Of a DNA stretch of 64,000 nt, positions 25,726 to 33,774 are shown piece after piece (within the stretch, counting starts at the first letter, position 1; each line of letters starts with the position of its first letter). The stretch lies in contig JBMFJH010000001.1 in the NCBI GenBank assembly GCA_049973945.1, positions 107,825 through 171,824 on the forward strand. Direction: 5' to 3'. Under the pieces are notes generated by a model. That model was not told the origin of the DNA and did no database searches. It saw only the letters and a list, made by a program, of their open reading frames with translations. The stretch comes from Acd1 sp049973945 (lineage in GTDB: Archaea; Thermoproteota; Thermoprotei_A; Sulfolobales; Sulfolobaceae). The translations under genes and the position numbers were made by a program.

Positions 25726-26145
25726 CTAGATCTTGTTCACGACCCTCTTACCTCTCGACTCCTCTAACCACTTCCTCCACAGCAGGCCGTTATCGTCCAT
25801 TCCGGTCACGTATTCGTAACCTTGGGCCATCCAGTAGGCCATCCCGCCAATCATGTAGTAGGCCTTCTTCCAAAGGTGGGGCATACCGTAGGTCGCGTAG
25901 TAAGCCCTGTTACCGTGCTCGCACACCACGATCACGTCCTTGTCCCTCACTTTATGAACTAACGCTTCCAAGTAGTCCATCGGGATCAGGATCGCTCCAG
26001 GGATGTGGTGACTGGCGTACTCGAAGGGCGTCCTTATGTCGACTATCATTGCCTTCCCCGTCTTCCAAAGCCTCCTGGCTACTGACGGGAAGACGTCTAT
26101 CACGTTCTTAACGAAGGGAGATGCTTGCTGTTCGTTCAGAATCAT
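25726..26145 (-). CDS. Single-domain rhodanese-like sulfurtransferase
   Basis: The rhodanese fold is recognisable from AMIVDIRTPFEYASHHIPGA near residues 32-51 and the active-site loop VIVVCEHGNRA near residues 83-93, with the nucleophilic Cys. The family usually transfers a sulfane sulfur to cyanide or another thiol acceptor; the physiological acceptor is not evident. Following MIGGMAYWMAQGYEYVTG is the usual closing motif (GG-x-x-x-W). At 139 residues it is a normal single-domain form without signal peptide. It begins at ATG 26145, about 25 bases after a TTTAAGTTAAAC box, and lies between the thermopsin gene and a kinase gene on the same strand. Confidence 0.87.
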   Translation of the reverse strand: MILNEQQASPFVKNVIDVFPSVARRLWKTGKAMIVDIRTPFEYASHHIPGAILIPMDYLEALVHKVRDKDVIVVCEHGNRAYYATYGMPHLWKKAYYMIGGMAYWMAQGYEYVTGMDDNGLLWRKWLEESRGKRVVNKI

Positions 26146-26220
26146 CCGACTTATACCGTCCAGTTTAACTTAAAAAACCGAGTTTCTAAGTAAATCAACA
26201 AAATTTAGTAAAAAGTGTCC

Positions 26221-28311
26221 TTAGGTCAGGGTTAGTCTTTCAAAGAACGAGGCCACCTCTAATGCTGTGGGCCTCTGGGATCTCTCGGGGGCAGTCATCC
26301 TCATTACGAAATTGACTATTTCCTGGGCCCTCGAGGAGAACAAGTTCGAGGATTTCAGGGCGTCTAGCAGTGGCCTGAAGTCCCTCGTCGCGTATAGCTT
26401 CAACCTCTCTTTCCTGATGTAGTCCATCTGCCTGCAGTCGTCGACCGAGTTGACGGCGTCTACCATCTCCTGCGAGTTGAGCGAGGTCCTCGTTAGCAAC
26501 GTGAACATCGTCGCCCCAAGGGCGTAAACGTCGTCCACTGGAGAGATCCCTTCTGACGGACTCGACTTGCAGATCGAGATCACTTGCTCGAGGGACGAGT
26601 ACTGAGGGGTGAAACCCAACGGCGAACCTCCGGCCTTGACCGCATTTCCCAGGTCGCCCAGCTTCACTTGAACTCTTCCCGTCGTGAGGGCTTCGAGGAA
26701 TCCCTTGCCAGTTAGGGGAACCCTGTCGCTCAGCATTATGTTCTGAGGTTTCACGTCGCTGTGGACGTAGCCGGACTTGTGAACGTCCGCCAGAGCCCTC
26801 GCTACTCTCGAGACTATCAACATTACTACCTGAGGCCACTCCTCGGCGTAGAACAGGTTGTCGTCCATCATTAGATCGTACAGGTTCCCCCCGGCCATCA
26901 GCTCCATCACGATCATGGGCGGCCTCTCGTAGTACACCTGCACTTTGCCCGAGGCTATCATGGCGAAGTCCGGCCTGTCGACGAAGACTCCTTCCAAACT
27001 AACAACGAAAGGCGAGGACTTGGACGCGTCCGAGAGCCCCCTCGCTTCCTCCAAGATCTCTGGGATCTTGCTCGACCCCGTCCCCAAGATCGTGTTGAGC
27101 TTGGGGATCTTCACTGCATACTTCCTACCGCCCTTCTCGGCCTCGTAGACTAAGGAGAACCCTCCTTCTCCCAGTTTCCTAATTATGGTGTAGCCGTAGA
27201 GCGTCTTGCCTACGAAGGGGTCGGATTGGGGTGACGGCGGCTGGGCGGTCTGCGATACTGGCGTCGGGCTCTGTTGGGGCGTTGTAGGAGTCACGACCGG
27301 CGGCTGTTGCACTTGAAACGGGGGTTGCTGTGGCTGAACGGCTGGAGAGCCCCACTCCGCTCTCGAGGAGCACTTGCCCGACTCTACGATAACTATATAG
27401 TGGTTACCGCCAGCAGGTAGCGAGTAGACGCCCTCCGAAACTTTCTTGGGACTTGCCGCCTTGCCGTCCACTTCCGCCCTGAGGGAGTCGGGGTCAAACG
27501 GCTTGCCTCCCCTATAGATCTCAACTCTCACCTCGCCCCTTCCGGGGTTCACCCTGACCGAGATGGGGTCGGGCAGGCTTAACTTGCCCAGCTTAACCCT
27601 CCTCTTCCCCGATATTCCGACTACGTTCGCTTTCCCGCCCCTCTCGAGGAACCCAGACCCTCTGTACTCCGCTACCGCCGCGTTAGACCTGTAGAGGATT
27701 ATCGGAGGCCTGTTCAGCCCTGCGCTTATACTGACGTAGTCTGGGACGAATATGTCCGTATCGCCTTTCAGCGAGAGCGTCACCTTCACTTCGTTTGAGT
27801 TGCAACTTACGTCGAGCGAAGCCACTTTGAGCCTCGGGGCCTGCACAGCCGATAGGAGCTCGGAAACTGCAACCAACAAGAGGGTTGGCTCGGTCAGTAT
27901 GACGCCAGGAGCTAACCACCAGCCGAAGATTAGTCCTCCAGCTAAGGCCGTGACGGGAGCCACTCTTCTCCTGCTATAAGTAGTCGCTATTAGGACGGCC
28001 AGGGTAAGCGGAGGCAAAAGCGAGTACACGAGACTCGGGAGATTAACGGGAACGTATCTCAGTGAGGCACTTAGGAACAGTAGCGCGAGGGCCCAGGGGC
28101 GTTTAGCGGCGGCCAACAAAACGGATGCTAGAACGGTCAAAGCGAGTAACGTTTGATGATAAACGTTGAGGTTGTCGCTGGTTAAAGGCTCTAAACTGAG
28201 CGCTCCCGCCAAGAGCTTTGCGGGGTCTTCGCTGAGGACGAGCGAAGCGGCACTTAGCAACGCCAACATTGAGGCAAGCCTGAGCAGTAGGAACTTGTTG
28301 TATGCGTTCAA
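26221..28311 (-). CDS. Membrane-anchored Ser/Thr protein kinase
   Basis: The N-terminal 165 residues contain five or so hydrophobic helices. A beta-rich domain (about residues 175-320) and a Pro/Gln-rich linker follow. The kinase domain starts at about residue 375: Gly loop IIRKLGEGGFSLVYEAE, ATP-binding Lys in KYAVKIPK, hinge VMELMAGGNLYDLMMD. The catalytic loop is YVHSDVKPQNIML, the metal site VKLGDLGNAVKAG (DLG in place of DFG), and the APE-like segment is SSLEQVI. All core catalytic residues are present, so it should be active. Substrates unknown. TTG 28311 follows GTGTTAAAAACG by about 14-24 bases. It belongs to the archaeal kinase group also represented at 36345-38147. Confidence 0.85.
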   Translation of the reverse strand: MNAYNKFLLLRLASMLALLSAASLVLSEDPAKLLAGALSLEPLTSDNLNVYHQTLLALTVLASVLLAAAKRPWALALLFLSASLRYVPVNLPSLVYSLLPPLTLAVLIATTYSRRRVAPVTALAGGLIFGWWLAPGVILTEPTLLLVAVSELLSAVQAPRLKVASLDVSCNSNEVKVTLSLKGDTDIFVPDYVSISAGLNRPPIILYRSNAAVAEYRGSGFLERGGKANVVGISGKRRVKLGKLSLPDPISVRVNPGRGEVRVEIYRGGKPFDPDSLRAEVDGKAASPKKVSEGVYSLPAGGNHYIVIVESGKCSSRAEWGSPAVQPQQPPFQVQQPPVVTPTTPQQSPTPVSQTAQPPSPQSDPFVGKTLYGYTIIRKLGEGGFSLVYEAEKGGRKYAVKIPKLNTILGTGSSKIPEILEEARGLSDASKSSPFVVSLEGVFVDRPDFAMIASGKVQVYYERPPMIVMELMAGGNLYDLMMDDNLFYAEEWPQVVMLIVSRVARALADVHKSGYVHSDVKPQNIMLSDRVPLTGKGFLEALTTGRVQVKLGDLGNAVKAGGSPLGFTPQYSSLEQVISICKSSPSEGISPVDDVYALGATMFTLLTRTSLNSQEMVDAVNSVDDCRQMDYIRKERLKLYATRDFRPLLDALKSSNLFSSRAQEIVNFVMRMTAPERSQRPTALEVASFFERLTLT

Positions 28312-28353
28312 GGAAGGCTCGTTTTTAACACTGAGTCACGGTAAAAATTTCTG

Positions 28354-28671
28354 TTGAGGCCAAGGGACGTGTACGAATTCGCCGTAGAACTCCTCGACAA
28401 GGGATTCCTGGACGCGGCGTGCGAGACGTTCTTTCGCGCAGCCCTAGAGGCCCTGAAGGAGATAGCGAGGAAATTGGGAACGCGGTGCGAGTCTTGTTCC
28501 CCCGAGGAGGCTTTCGAAGTAGTGATGCTCGCCGAGAGCCGCGGTTTGAAAGTAATGAGGTACTGGAAGACCGCGATGGCGATACTTAGCTGCGATCAGC
28601 CTCCTAACGCCATAAAGAGGCTCGCGAAGGACGTCGAGGAATTGATAAGGTTAAGCGAATCAGACACTTGA
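28354..28671 (+). CDS. Small helical protein, possibly HEPN-like
   Basis: A 105-residue, mostly helical protein starting RPRDVYEFAVELLDKGFLD at TTG 28354. The pattern of a helix with AVELLDKGFLDAACETFF followed by AALEALKEIARKL resembles the start of HEPN-like or PaREP1-like proteins common in crenarchaea, but no R-x4-6-H motif is visible. There are two Cys in CESC and one in SCDQ. It is divergent from the kinase and lies just before a membrane-protein gene on the same strand. Family assignment is weak, though the gene itself looks real from codon use and its sharp start and stop. Confidence 0.5.
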   Translation: MRPRDVYEFAVELLDKGFLDAACETFFRAALEALKEIARKLGTRCESCSPEEAFEVVMLAESRGLKVMRYWKTAMAILSCDQPPNAIKRLAKDVEELIRLSESDT

Positions 28672-28742
28672 AGAATCCAGACTCAGTCACGCCTCTAGAG
28701 AAACTTAATTTTGATTTTAAGCAGTCATTACCCCTTTCAGTA

Positions 28743-29228
28743 ATGATGAAGCGTCTAGTCCTTATCGGAGTTCTTCTTCTCGTTCTCGGCACGTTCACGT
28801 ACTTCTTCACGAACCACCAACTGACGGGTATGAGGATCGAGAGGTCGGTCTTCCTCCCTCCTCATCAGTCTGTGTCCTTCTCAGTCCCCTACAGCTCGTT
28901 CGTCTTCGGCTTTCACCCTCCGAATTTGACCTACACAATAAGCGGCGGATACGTGGTGAATGGAGTGTCCGCCGTTATTCCTTTTAATGGAACTTACCTG
29001 AACGCTACGGCGTATTTCGTTCAGTCGTACGGTTCCACGGTTAACGTAGAGATCATCAACAACGGTTCCCAAGGGGTTGACCTCGTTTACGTTTACAAGG
29101 ACAACAGCAACGACGCCCTACTAGTATCGACCCTTAACGCCTTCGGTCTCGTCCTGGATCTCTTCGGGATAGTTTCCCTAGCGTTAGGGTTGTTGATCAA
29201 GGGCGGCTCCCAGGAACGAGCCCGTTAA
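28743..29228 (+). CDS. Two-helix membrane protein with extracytoplasmic domain
   Basis: After ATG 28743 an N-terminal hydrophobic helix (LVLIGVLLLVLGTFTYFF) is followed by about 95 residues rich in beta-forming and N-x-S/T sequence (NLTYTISGGY, NGTYLNATAY, NGSQGVDLV). A second helix (VLDLFGIVSLALGLLI) and a short basic tail close the protein. This gives a small domain outside the membrane held by two anchors. I do not recognise the family. The start is placed by the A/T box AATTTTGATTTTAAG at about 28706-28720; a start at 28668 would overlap the preceding gene and add non-conserved residues. The KaiC-like ATPase gene follows 59 bases later. Confidence 0.55.
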   Translation: MMKRLVLIGVLLLVLGTFTYFFTNHQLTGMRIERSVFLPPHQSVSFSVPYSSFVFGFHPPNLTYTISGGYVVNGVSAVIPFNGTYLNATAYFVQSYGSTVNVEIINNGSQGVDLVYVYKDNSNDALLVSTLNAFGLVLDLFGIVSLALGLLIKGGSQERAR

Positions 29229-29287
29229 AGGAGCCTGAGCATCGAGGCGAGATGTATATATAATGGAGATTCGGAGGACTTACTTCC

Positions 29288-30001
29288 GTGGGACGATCGT
29301 CTCGGTTTAAGCTCGGCATCAAGACGTTGGACGAGGCCCTCTCCTCTGCCCAGGAGTACGTGGTTCTCCTTTACGGGCCCGTGGGTAGTGGCAAAAGCCT
29401 AGTGGTCAAGAAGATGGCCGAGCAGGTTCTCAGGGCGGGCGAGGACGTGATCTACGCGGCCTACGAGGAGGACCCTAGGAAGATTAAGAGGTGGTTCTCT
29501 TCGAGGAACCTCTTCTCGGAGCGCCTCAAGCTCATAAACTTCTTCAGCGACAGCGTGAAGGACCCGGAGATCATTCAAGGCTCCGATCTGCTCTCCGACA
29601 TCAGGTCTTTAGTCGAGGAAAGCACAGGCCTCGTAATCGTGGACTCCCTCAACGAGCTGACCCTAAGGTACGACATAAACCAGCTGGTGCAACTGGTTAA
29701 GGGGGTATCCTCTATGATCTACGGTACCAGAGCCATGACCCTGTTCACTTACAACACTGTTGCTCACGAGGTCGACGTGACCTTAGAGCTTATCAAGTTC
29801 CTGTTCGACGGCATAATAGAGATAAGCGTCGAGCCCGTGCCCAACGCCGTGATAAGGTCCCTGAGAATAGAGAGGTTTAAGGGAGTTAGGGTAGACCACG
29901 GTTGGAACTTCTTCACCATTAACGAGGAGGGGGAGCTGGAGGGCGTAGACGCGTCCTCAATACTTTCCTTGATACGCAACTTCCAGGCCCAACAAATGTA
30001 G
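29288..30001 (+). CDS. KaiC/RecA-superfamily ATPase
   Basis: A single RecA-like domain of 237 residues. Walker A is LLYGPVGSGKSLVVKKMAEQ near residues 27-46. YAAYEEDPRKIKRWF corresponds to the KaiC-type glutamate segment (usually Y-x-x-x-E), and Walker B is GLVIVDSLNELTL near residue 115. Archaeal KaiC-like proteins of this size often act in signalling or in control of archaella and pili, but the partner here is unknown. GTG 29288 is the only start near the observed N-terminus. The next gene on the same strand, 96 bases later, encodes a winged-helix regulator. Active-site residues look intact. Confidence 0.75.
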   Translation: MGRSSRFKLGIKTLDEALSSAQEYVVLLYGPVGSGKSLVVKKMAEQVLRAGEDVIYAAYEEDPRKIKRWFSSRNLFSERLKLINFFSDSVKDPEIIQGSDLLSDIRSLVEESTGLVIVDSLNELTLRYDINQLVQLVKGVSSMIYGTRAMTLFTYNTVAHEVDVTLELIKFLFDGIIEISVEPVPNAVIRSLRIERFKGVRVDHGWNFFTINEEGELEGVDASSILSLIRNFQAQQM

Positions 30002-30008
30002 ACAGAGT

Positions 30009-30022
30009 TGTACATTTGTACA
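30009..30022. promoter_or_regulatory. Repeated TGTACA palindromes upstream of the winged-helix gene
   Basis: TGTACA occurs at 30009-30014 and again at 30017-30022, each self-complementary and together symmetric about the two T bases between them. They lie about 40 bases upstream of the probable box A (TATTTTAAGTTAA, about 30058-30070) of the regulator gene at 30098. An operator for autoregulation is plausible but unproven. Confidence 0.35.
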
Positions 30023-30097
30023 CACTTACACACTTTTTCTTATTCATGTTATCATAACTATTTTAAGTTAAGTATACTTCTTTTTGTTGGAAAGAGG

Positions 30098-30511
30098 ATG
30101 GTGGGCAGGACATTTGGCGGGAAAGAGCTGGAACCTCACAGCGTTCTGGGCTTCATCTACGGCCTCTCTGAAAGCGACGTGAGGGTGCTGCACTACCTTA
30201 TGGAAACGAGGAAGAAAGCCACAATAGACGAGCTGAGCTCCGAACTTAAGGTGTCTAAAGCGTCGATAAGCAAGAGCCTAAAGAGCCTCTACGAGAAAGG
30301 CCTAGTCAAGAAGGACAAAGTTACGGAAAAAGAGAACAAGAAGGGGAGGCCAAGCTACGTGTACTGGGTCGAGGTAGAGGAGCTCTACGCCAAAGTCATA
30401 AATGATCTCGAGGAGGTGGTGAGCGCGCTGAAAACAGAGATGATGTACCACTTTAAGATGACTGCGGTGGGCGGTAACGGGAGCACGAAGGAAGTTAAGG
30501 CAGTTTCTTAA
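30098..30511 (+). CDS. Winged-helix transcriptional regulator
   Basis: The protein of about 137 residues has a helix-turn-helix, VRVLHYLMETRKKATIDELS followed by SELKVSKASISKSLKSLYEK with the recognition helix, and then a wing with KGRPSYVYWVEVEE. The GRP(S/R)YVY pattern after a basic loop is common to Lrs14/TrmB-like regulators of Sulfolobales. The C-terminal helix VINDLEEVVSALKTEM may mediate dimerisation. ATG 30098 has GGAAAGAGG upstream; the earlier start at 30008 would include the A/T-rich promoter and is rejected. Target genes are unknown; the KaiC-like gene just upstream is the obvious candidate. Confidence 0.75.
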   Translation: MVGRTFGGKELEPHSVLGFIYGLSESDVRVLHYLMETRKKATIDELSSELKVSKASISKSLKSLYEKGLVKKDKVTEKENKKGRPSYVYWVEVEELYAKVINDLEEVVSALKTEMMYHFKMTAVGGNGSTKEVKAVS

Positions 30512-30613
30512 CGTCATTTCAGATTTTAAGAATTTTTAGTCAAAATTATCTAAAGTTTTTTACTTTAATCGATAAACAATAACATTCAAGATACGGTGTC
30601 GCTCACTGGTCGG

Positions 30614-31123
30614 CTACTTCTTCTGGCCCTCTTGCAGGGATGCGGCCTTGGTTCTCTTCTTCCTAGCGAAAGTTTCTTCCTTAGGCAATGCGCTCCTTTG
30701 AACCCTGATTTCGGCCGTCATCTTGGTGTCCCCTTTCGAGCACTCGACCGTCCTGACCCCGTTATTTATCGTGGGCTCCTTGCACTCTAGGCCCAGCTGT
30801 TTGGCCTTTTCGCTCACCACGCTCATAGCTTCGCTTAGAGTGGGAGCGACTACTTTCTCCTCCCCGTTGGGAGCCTTCAGCAGAACCTCGTACTTCTTGA
30901 GCGAGTGCTTCACTATCCTTACGCTCACTGTGGTTCCAGACCCCTTACACTCGCGAAACAGCTCGTCCCCTTTCTGTTCGTAGTCGGTACACTCAAGCCC
31001 CTTTACTGTTTGGGCGACGAACTCCCGAGCGTTCCTTAACTTCCTAAATAATCTCTTCAATTCGACGTTCTGATCCTTCTTGGTGACCTTCACGACGACC
31101 TCGTACTTTACTACTTTGACCAT
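30614..31123 (-). CDS. Hypothetical protein with a duplicated Cys-containing unit
   Basis: The family is unknown to me. The 169-residue protein has a first unit with VAQTVKGLECTDYEQKGDEL, ECKGSGTTVSVRIVK and a second with SEKAKQLGLECKEP, VECSKGDTKMTAEIRVQ. Each has a Cys in L-E-C and a second Cys before a strand ending in R/I-V. This looks like an internal duplication of an alpha/beta unit with one pair of Cys per unit. The tail is strongly basic (ARKKRTKAASLQEGQKK). There is no signal peptide. I placed the start at ATG 31123, preceded by TTAAATATTTATTG about 25 bases upstream. It is divergent from the small membrane-protein gene at 31187. Confidence 0.55.
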   Translation of the reverse strand: MVKVVKYEVVVKVTKKDQNVELKRLFRKLRNAREFVAQTVKGLECTDYEQKGDELFRECKGSGTTVSVRIVKHSLKKYEVLLKAPNGEEKVVAPTLSEAMSVVSEKAKQLGLECKEPTINNGVRTVECSKGDTKMTAEIRVQRSALPKEETFARKKRTKAASLQEGQKK

Positions 31124-31186
31124 GGGCGAAAGTGCTTCCCTTCGCAATAAATATTTAACAGTGTCGAACTACGTTAACTTAACGTC

Positions 31187-31498
31187 ATGGCTACCGAGCC
31201 GTTGTTGGGTCAGATAACTGCTTCTGAGGTGGTACAGCTAGTGATAGCCTTCTTATTGGGCCTGCTCATCGGATTCCTCGTGAGGAACTTGGTTAAAATA
31301 GGCCTTATACTCCTCGCCATTGTCATCCTTTTGATCGTCGCTGGTTTCGTAACTCCAGCCCAAGTCGAGTCCTGGATAAACTCCATTCTCGCTAACCTCC
31401 ATGCGTACGTTTCGAGCGGTCAAAACTACCTCGGTTACTTGCCCTACAACTCACTCGCCTTCGTAATAGGGTTCATCATAGGTTTGATCAAAGGGTGA
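31187..31498 (+). CDS. Small membrane protein, hypothetical
   Basis: A 103-residue protein with two long hydrophobic helices near the N-terminus (VVQLVIAFLLGLLIGFLV and IGLILLAIVILLIVAGFV), an amphipathic segment, and a third (SLAFVIGFIIGLI) at the C-terminus. It looks like a FUN14-like or other small integral membrane protein, but I cannot name it. ATG 31187 is the only natural start. The 3' end overlaps the convergent M48 protease gene by 11 bases. Confidence 0.6.
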   Translation: MATEPLLGQITASEVVQLVIAFLLGLLIGFLVRNLVKIGLILLAIVILLIVAGFVTPAQVESWINSILANLHAYVSSGQNYLGYLPYNSLAFVIGFIIGLIKG

Positions 31499-32432
31499 AA
31501 CCGTACTTCAGCAACAGTTTTTGGAGCATCTGCACCCTCTTCGCAGGGTGCGGGTGGGTCGAGAGGAAGTCCATGAAGAAGGACGTTTTTTCGTTCAGCC
31601 ACCTCCTCACTAGTTCGTAGGGCTCGTTGGTCGGTATTCTAACGGCGTTCGCGGTCACTACTACTCCCCTGAACGGGTCTACCTTAACTTTCTGCATGTA
31701 TATCACGATCTTAGCTAGGGCCGTAGCCAGGTGGGCGGAGTCCCTCCCCAAGAGCTCGAACGAGTGCAGGTCGGCGTAGCTCTCCCTCAGCCTGTTGAAC
31801 CAGAGCACGAAAACTTGTAAGAAGATAGTAATAGCGTAAAGGAAACCTCCTATGGCTAAGGACGCTATTCCGACCAGGAGCTCTGCCTCCGAAGCTGCTA
31901 TGCCCAATATGGCCAGCCCCGCGTTGAGGAGCATCCAACTGATGTAGCCTATCGCAGTCGGGATCAGACCGATGGCTATGCCTACTTCCACGTCCTTGTG
32001 CTTGAGGTGCCCCAATTCGTGACCTATGACGGCCCTCAGTTCCTCCGGGGTAGCTATGTTGATCAAGGGTATAGTGACGGCGACTCTGTTCCCGACTATC
32101 GCGTTCCCAAAAGCGAACGCATTAGGGAAAGGTTCGTCAGCGATGAAGACTTTAGGAGGCGTCTTGAAGCCTGCAGCGTAGGCCAGATTGGCGACCATGT
32201 CGTAGAGCCAACCGTACTGGGGGTCGCCTCGGTGAACTTCCACGAGGTTCCTGCTCAAGAGCAGGGGGCCTATTAGCCATTGGAAGAGGAAGAAGACGCC
32301 CAGGAAGGGGAAAACGGAGACGACCGGGATTCCGGCGAGCCCCAAGAGGAACCTCAGCGTGACGAACTCGAAGACGATGGTCAGTATGCCTGCTATCAGC
32401 ATCGTAAGCTTCAGGTTCGTGCTGACATCCAC
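31488..32432 (-). CDS. M48-family membrane zinc protease, HtpX-like
   Basis: HtpX-type proteases remove damaged membrane proteins. Two N-terminal membrane helices are followed by the zinc motif VIGHELGHLKHKD (HExxH) near residue 138. Then come two further hydrophobic helices and RLRESYADLHSFELLG, whose Glu should be the third zinc ligand. The closing THPHPAKRVQML segment is typical (S(T/S)HP-x-x-x-R). Length 314 is normal. ATG 32432 is the start. It is on the same strand as the DUF2258-type gene upstream. All catalytic residues are visible. Confidence 0.9.
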   Translation of the reverse strand: MDVSTNLKLTMLIAGILTIVFEFVTLRFLLGLAGIPVVSVFPFLGVFFLFQWLIGPLLLSRNLVEVHRGDPQYGWLYDMVANLAYAAGFKTPPKVFIADEPFPNAFAFGNAIVGNRVAVTIPLINIATPEELRAVIGHELGHLKHKDVEVGIAIGLIPTAIGYISWMLLNAGLAILGIAASEAELLVGIASLAIGGFLYAITIFLQVFVLWFNRLRESYADLHSFELLGRDSAHLATALAKIVIYMQKVKVDPFRGVVVTANAVRIPTNEPYELVRRWLNEKTSFFMDFLSTHPHPAKRVQMLQKLLLKYGFTL

Positions 32433-32477
32433 GAGAGGATTATTGAGTGGGCGTAAAAAACGTTTTAGGAAAGCCGA

Positions 32478-32948
32478 TCAGAGGGCGCTCAAGGCCTTCT
32501 TGACACTCTCGAGCACCGACTTCAGCTCCTCGTTCTCCTTCTTAAGCTTCTCCAGCTCCTCTTTGCTACCGCACTGCTCCGCTGGGACGAAGTGCTGGAT
32601 CCTGACGTTGGAGAACTTGATCTTGTCCGCCTTTTCATCGTACTCGGCGTCGACCGTTATCCTTACCACGTCCAGCTTGCCTACCTTACGCTTGTTCACG
32701 AGCTCCTCGTACAGCTCTTGGTTTAGCTCTGCCACGTCCCTGAGTATGACGTTCTTGTCCACCATCTTGCCGAAGGCAACTAACGCCACCCTCCTCAACT
32801 TGTCCGCATACCTGGCCGCGATTATAATGCCAGTGCTGAGCTCGAACTTGTTCTTGCCTATTGCCGATGCCCTCATCGTGGTGTGCTCGTACTCCTCGGC
32901 CCTCTCGAGATCCCTCTTAGCCTCCTCCTCATATTCTTGCCTAGCCAT
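32478..32948 (-). CDS. DUF2258-type archaeal protein
   Basis: The central part, ELSTGIIIAARYADKLRRVA, matches the conserved block I recall for DUF2258, a crenarchaeal family of unknown function. It is preceded by a highly charged helix (EYEEEAKRDLERAEEYEHTT). A predicted coiled coil at the C-terminus (EELEKLKKENEELKSVLESV) should mediate oligomerisation. At 156 residues it is normal for the family. ATG 32948 starts the gene, 43 bases after the nucleotidyltransferase gene upstream and 45 bases before the HtpX-like gene. Family call moderate; function unknown. Confidence 0.65.
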   Translation of the reverse strand: MARQEYEEEAKRDLERAEEYEHTTMRASAIGKNKFELSTGIIIAARYADKLRRVALVAFGKMVDKNVILRDVAELNQELYEELVNKRKVGKLDVVRITVDAEYDEKADKIKFSNVRIQHFVPAEQCGSKEELEKLKKENEELKSVLESVKKALSAL

Positions 32949-32991
32949 GGGCTATCACTGAGAATTTGTCATTTTGAAAATATAATCCTTG

Positions 32992-33729
32992 CTATTTCTC
33001 GAGCGACTCCCAATGACCGTCCTTAAGTAAGACCCTCCAAACTCCGTTGTCGTAAATCAGCTTAGCCACGAAGTCACCGTATTTCGTCAGCAGGTCGTTC
33101 GCAGTGGGCAAATCTAGGCCGAGGTTCTCGGACAACGCCTTGGCTATTTTGTCCAAGGCCCAGGTGGTGATTTGGAGTCTGAGCCTCGTCATGAGCTGCA
33201 GCTCCTTCAGCTCGTCGCAACCCCTTAAGTTGAGCTCCCTACAGAGCCGATACGCTTCGTCGTTGGAGGCGAAAACGACCCTCTTCTCTATACAAGCCCT
33301 GTAAGCCACGGAGTACTTTAGGGCCTTAAAGGCGTACCTCACGGAGTTCAGCTCGTCCGTCCTGAAGTGTGACTCGATGGCGTAACAATAGCTGTTTACC
33401 GCCTGGGCCTTGATCTTCGCGCAGGTGCTGTCCTGAACTCGGAACTCGAAGCCAGGCAAACTCCCGCAGAGGACGGTCGAGTCCTTCAGCACGTAGAAAC
33501 AGAGTGGGTCACCGGACTCGCAGAGACGCTTCAGGCTCTCCTCGTCCAGCATGAGCGGCGAGTAGCCCAGGCTGGCGACGTAGAGCAACGCCTCTTTGTC
33601 CCTTGAGAGGAGGAAGACGTTGATGTCAGATATACCTTCCACGTAGTCCTTCCCCCTAGCGTAGCTGCCGAACACTGCGACAGCCTTAACCCTCTCGCTG
33701 CAGAGGTTCTTGAGTTCCTCCAAAGCCAC
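32992..33729 (-). CDS. Nucleotidyltransferase-domain protein with altered active site
   Basis: The N-terminal domain shows AVAVFGSYARGKDYVEGISD then INVFLLS, matching the GS-x-ARG...SD-x-D pattern of minimal nucleotidyltransferases, except that the second metal-binding Asp is Asn (SDIN). A C-terminal helical region of about 130 residues (ESHFRTDELNSVRYAFKALK) is HEPN-like in length and pattern, so this may be a fused antitoxin-like or stand-alone protein. The altered D-x-N suggests weak or absent catalysis, though some family members tolerate changes. GTG or ATG near 33729 opens the gene. Function unknown. Confidence 0.65.
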   Translation of the reverse strand: MALEELKNLCSERVKAVAVFGSYARGKDYVEGISDINVFLLSRDKEALLYVASLGYSPLMLDEESLKRLCESGDPLCFYVLKDSTVLCGSLPGFEFRVQDSTCAKIKAQAVNSYCYAIESHFRTDELNSVRYAFKALKYSVAYRACIEKRVVFASNDEAYRLCRELNLRGCDELKELQLMTRLRLQITTWALDKIAKALSENLGLDLPTANDLLTKYGDFVAKLIYDNGVWRVLLKDGHWESLEK

Positions 33730-33774
33730 GGACGACTTATAAGATTCTTACGTAATCAATTCTCCGCGATCGGG

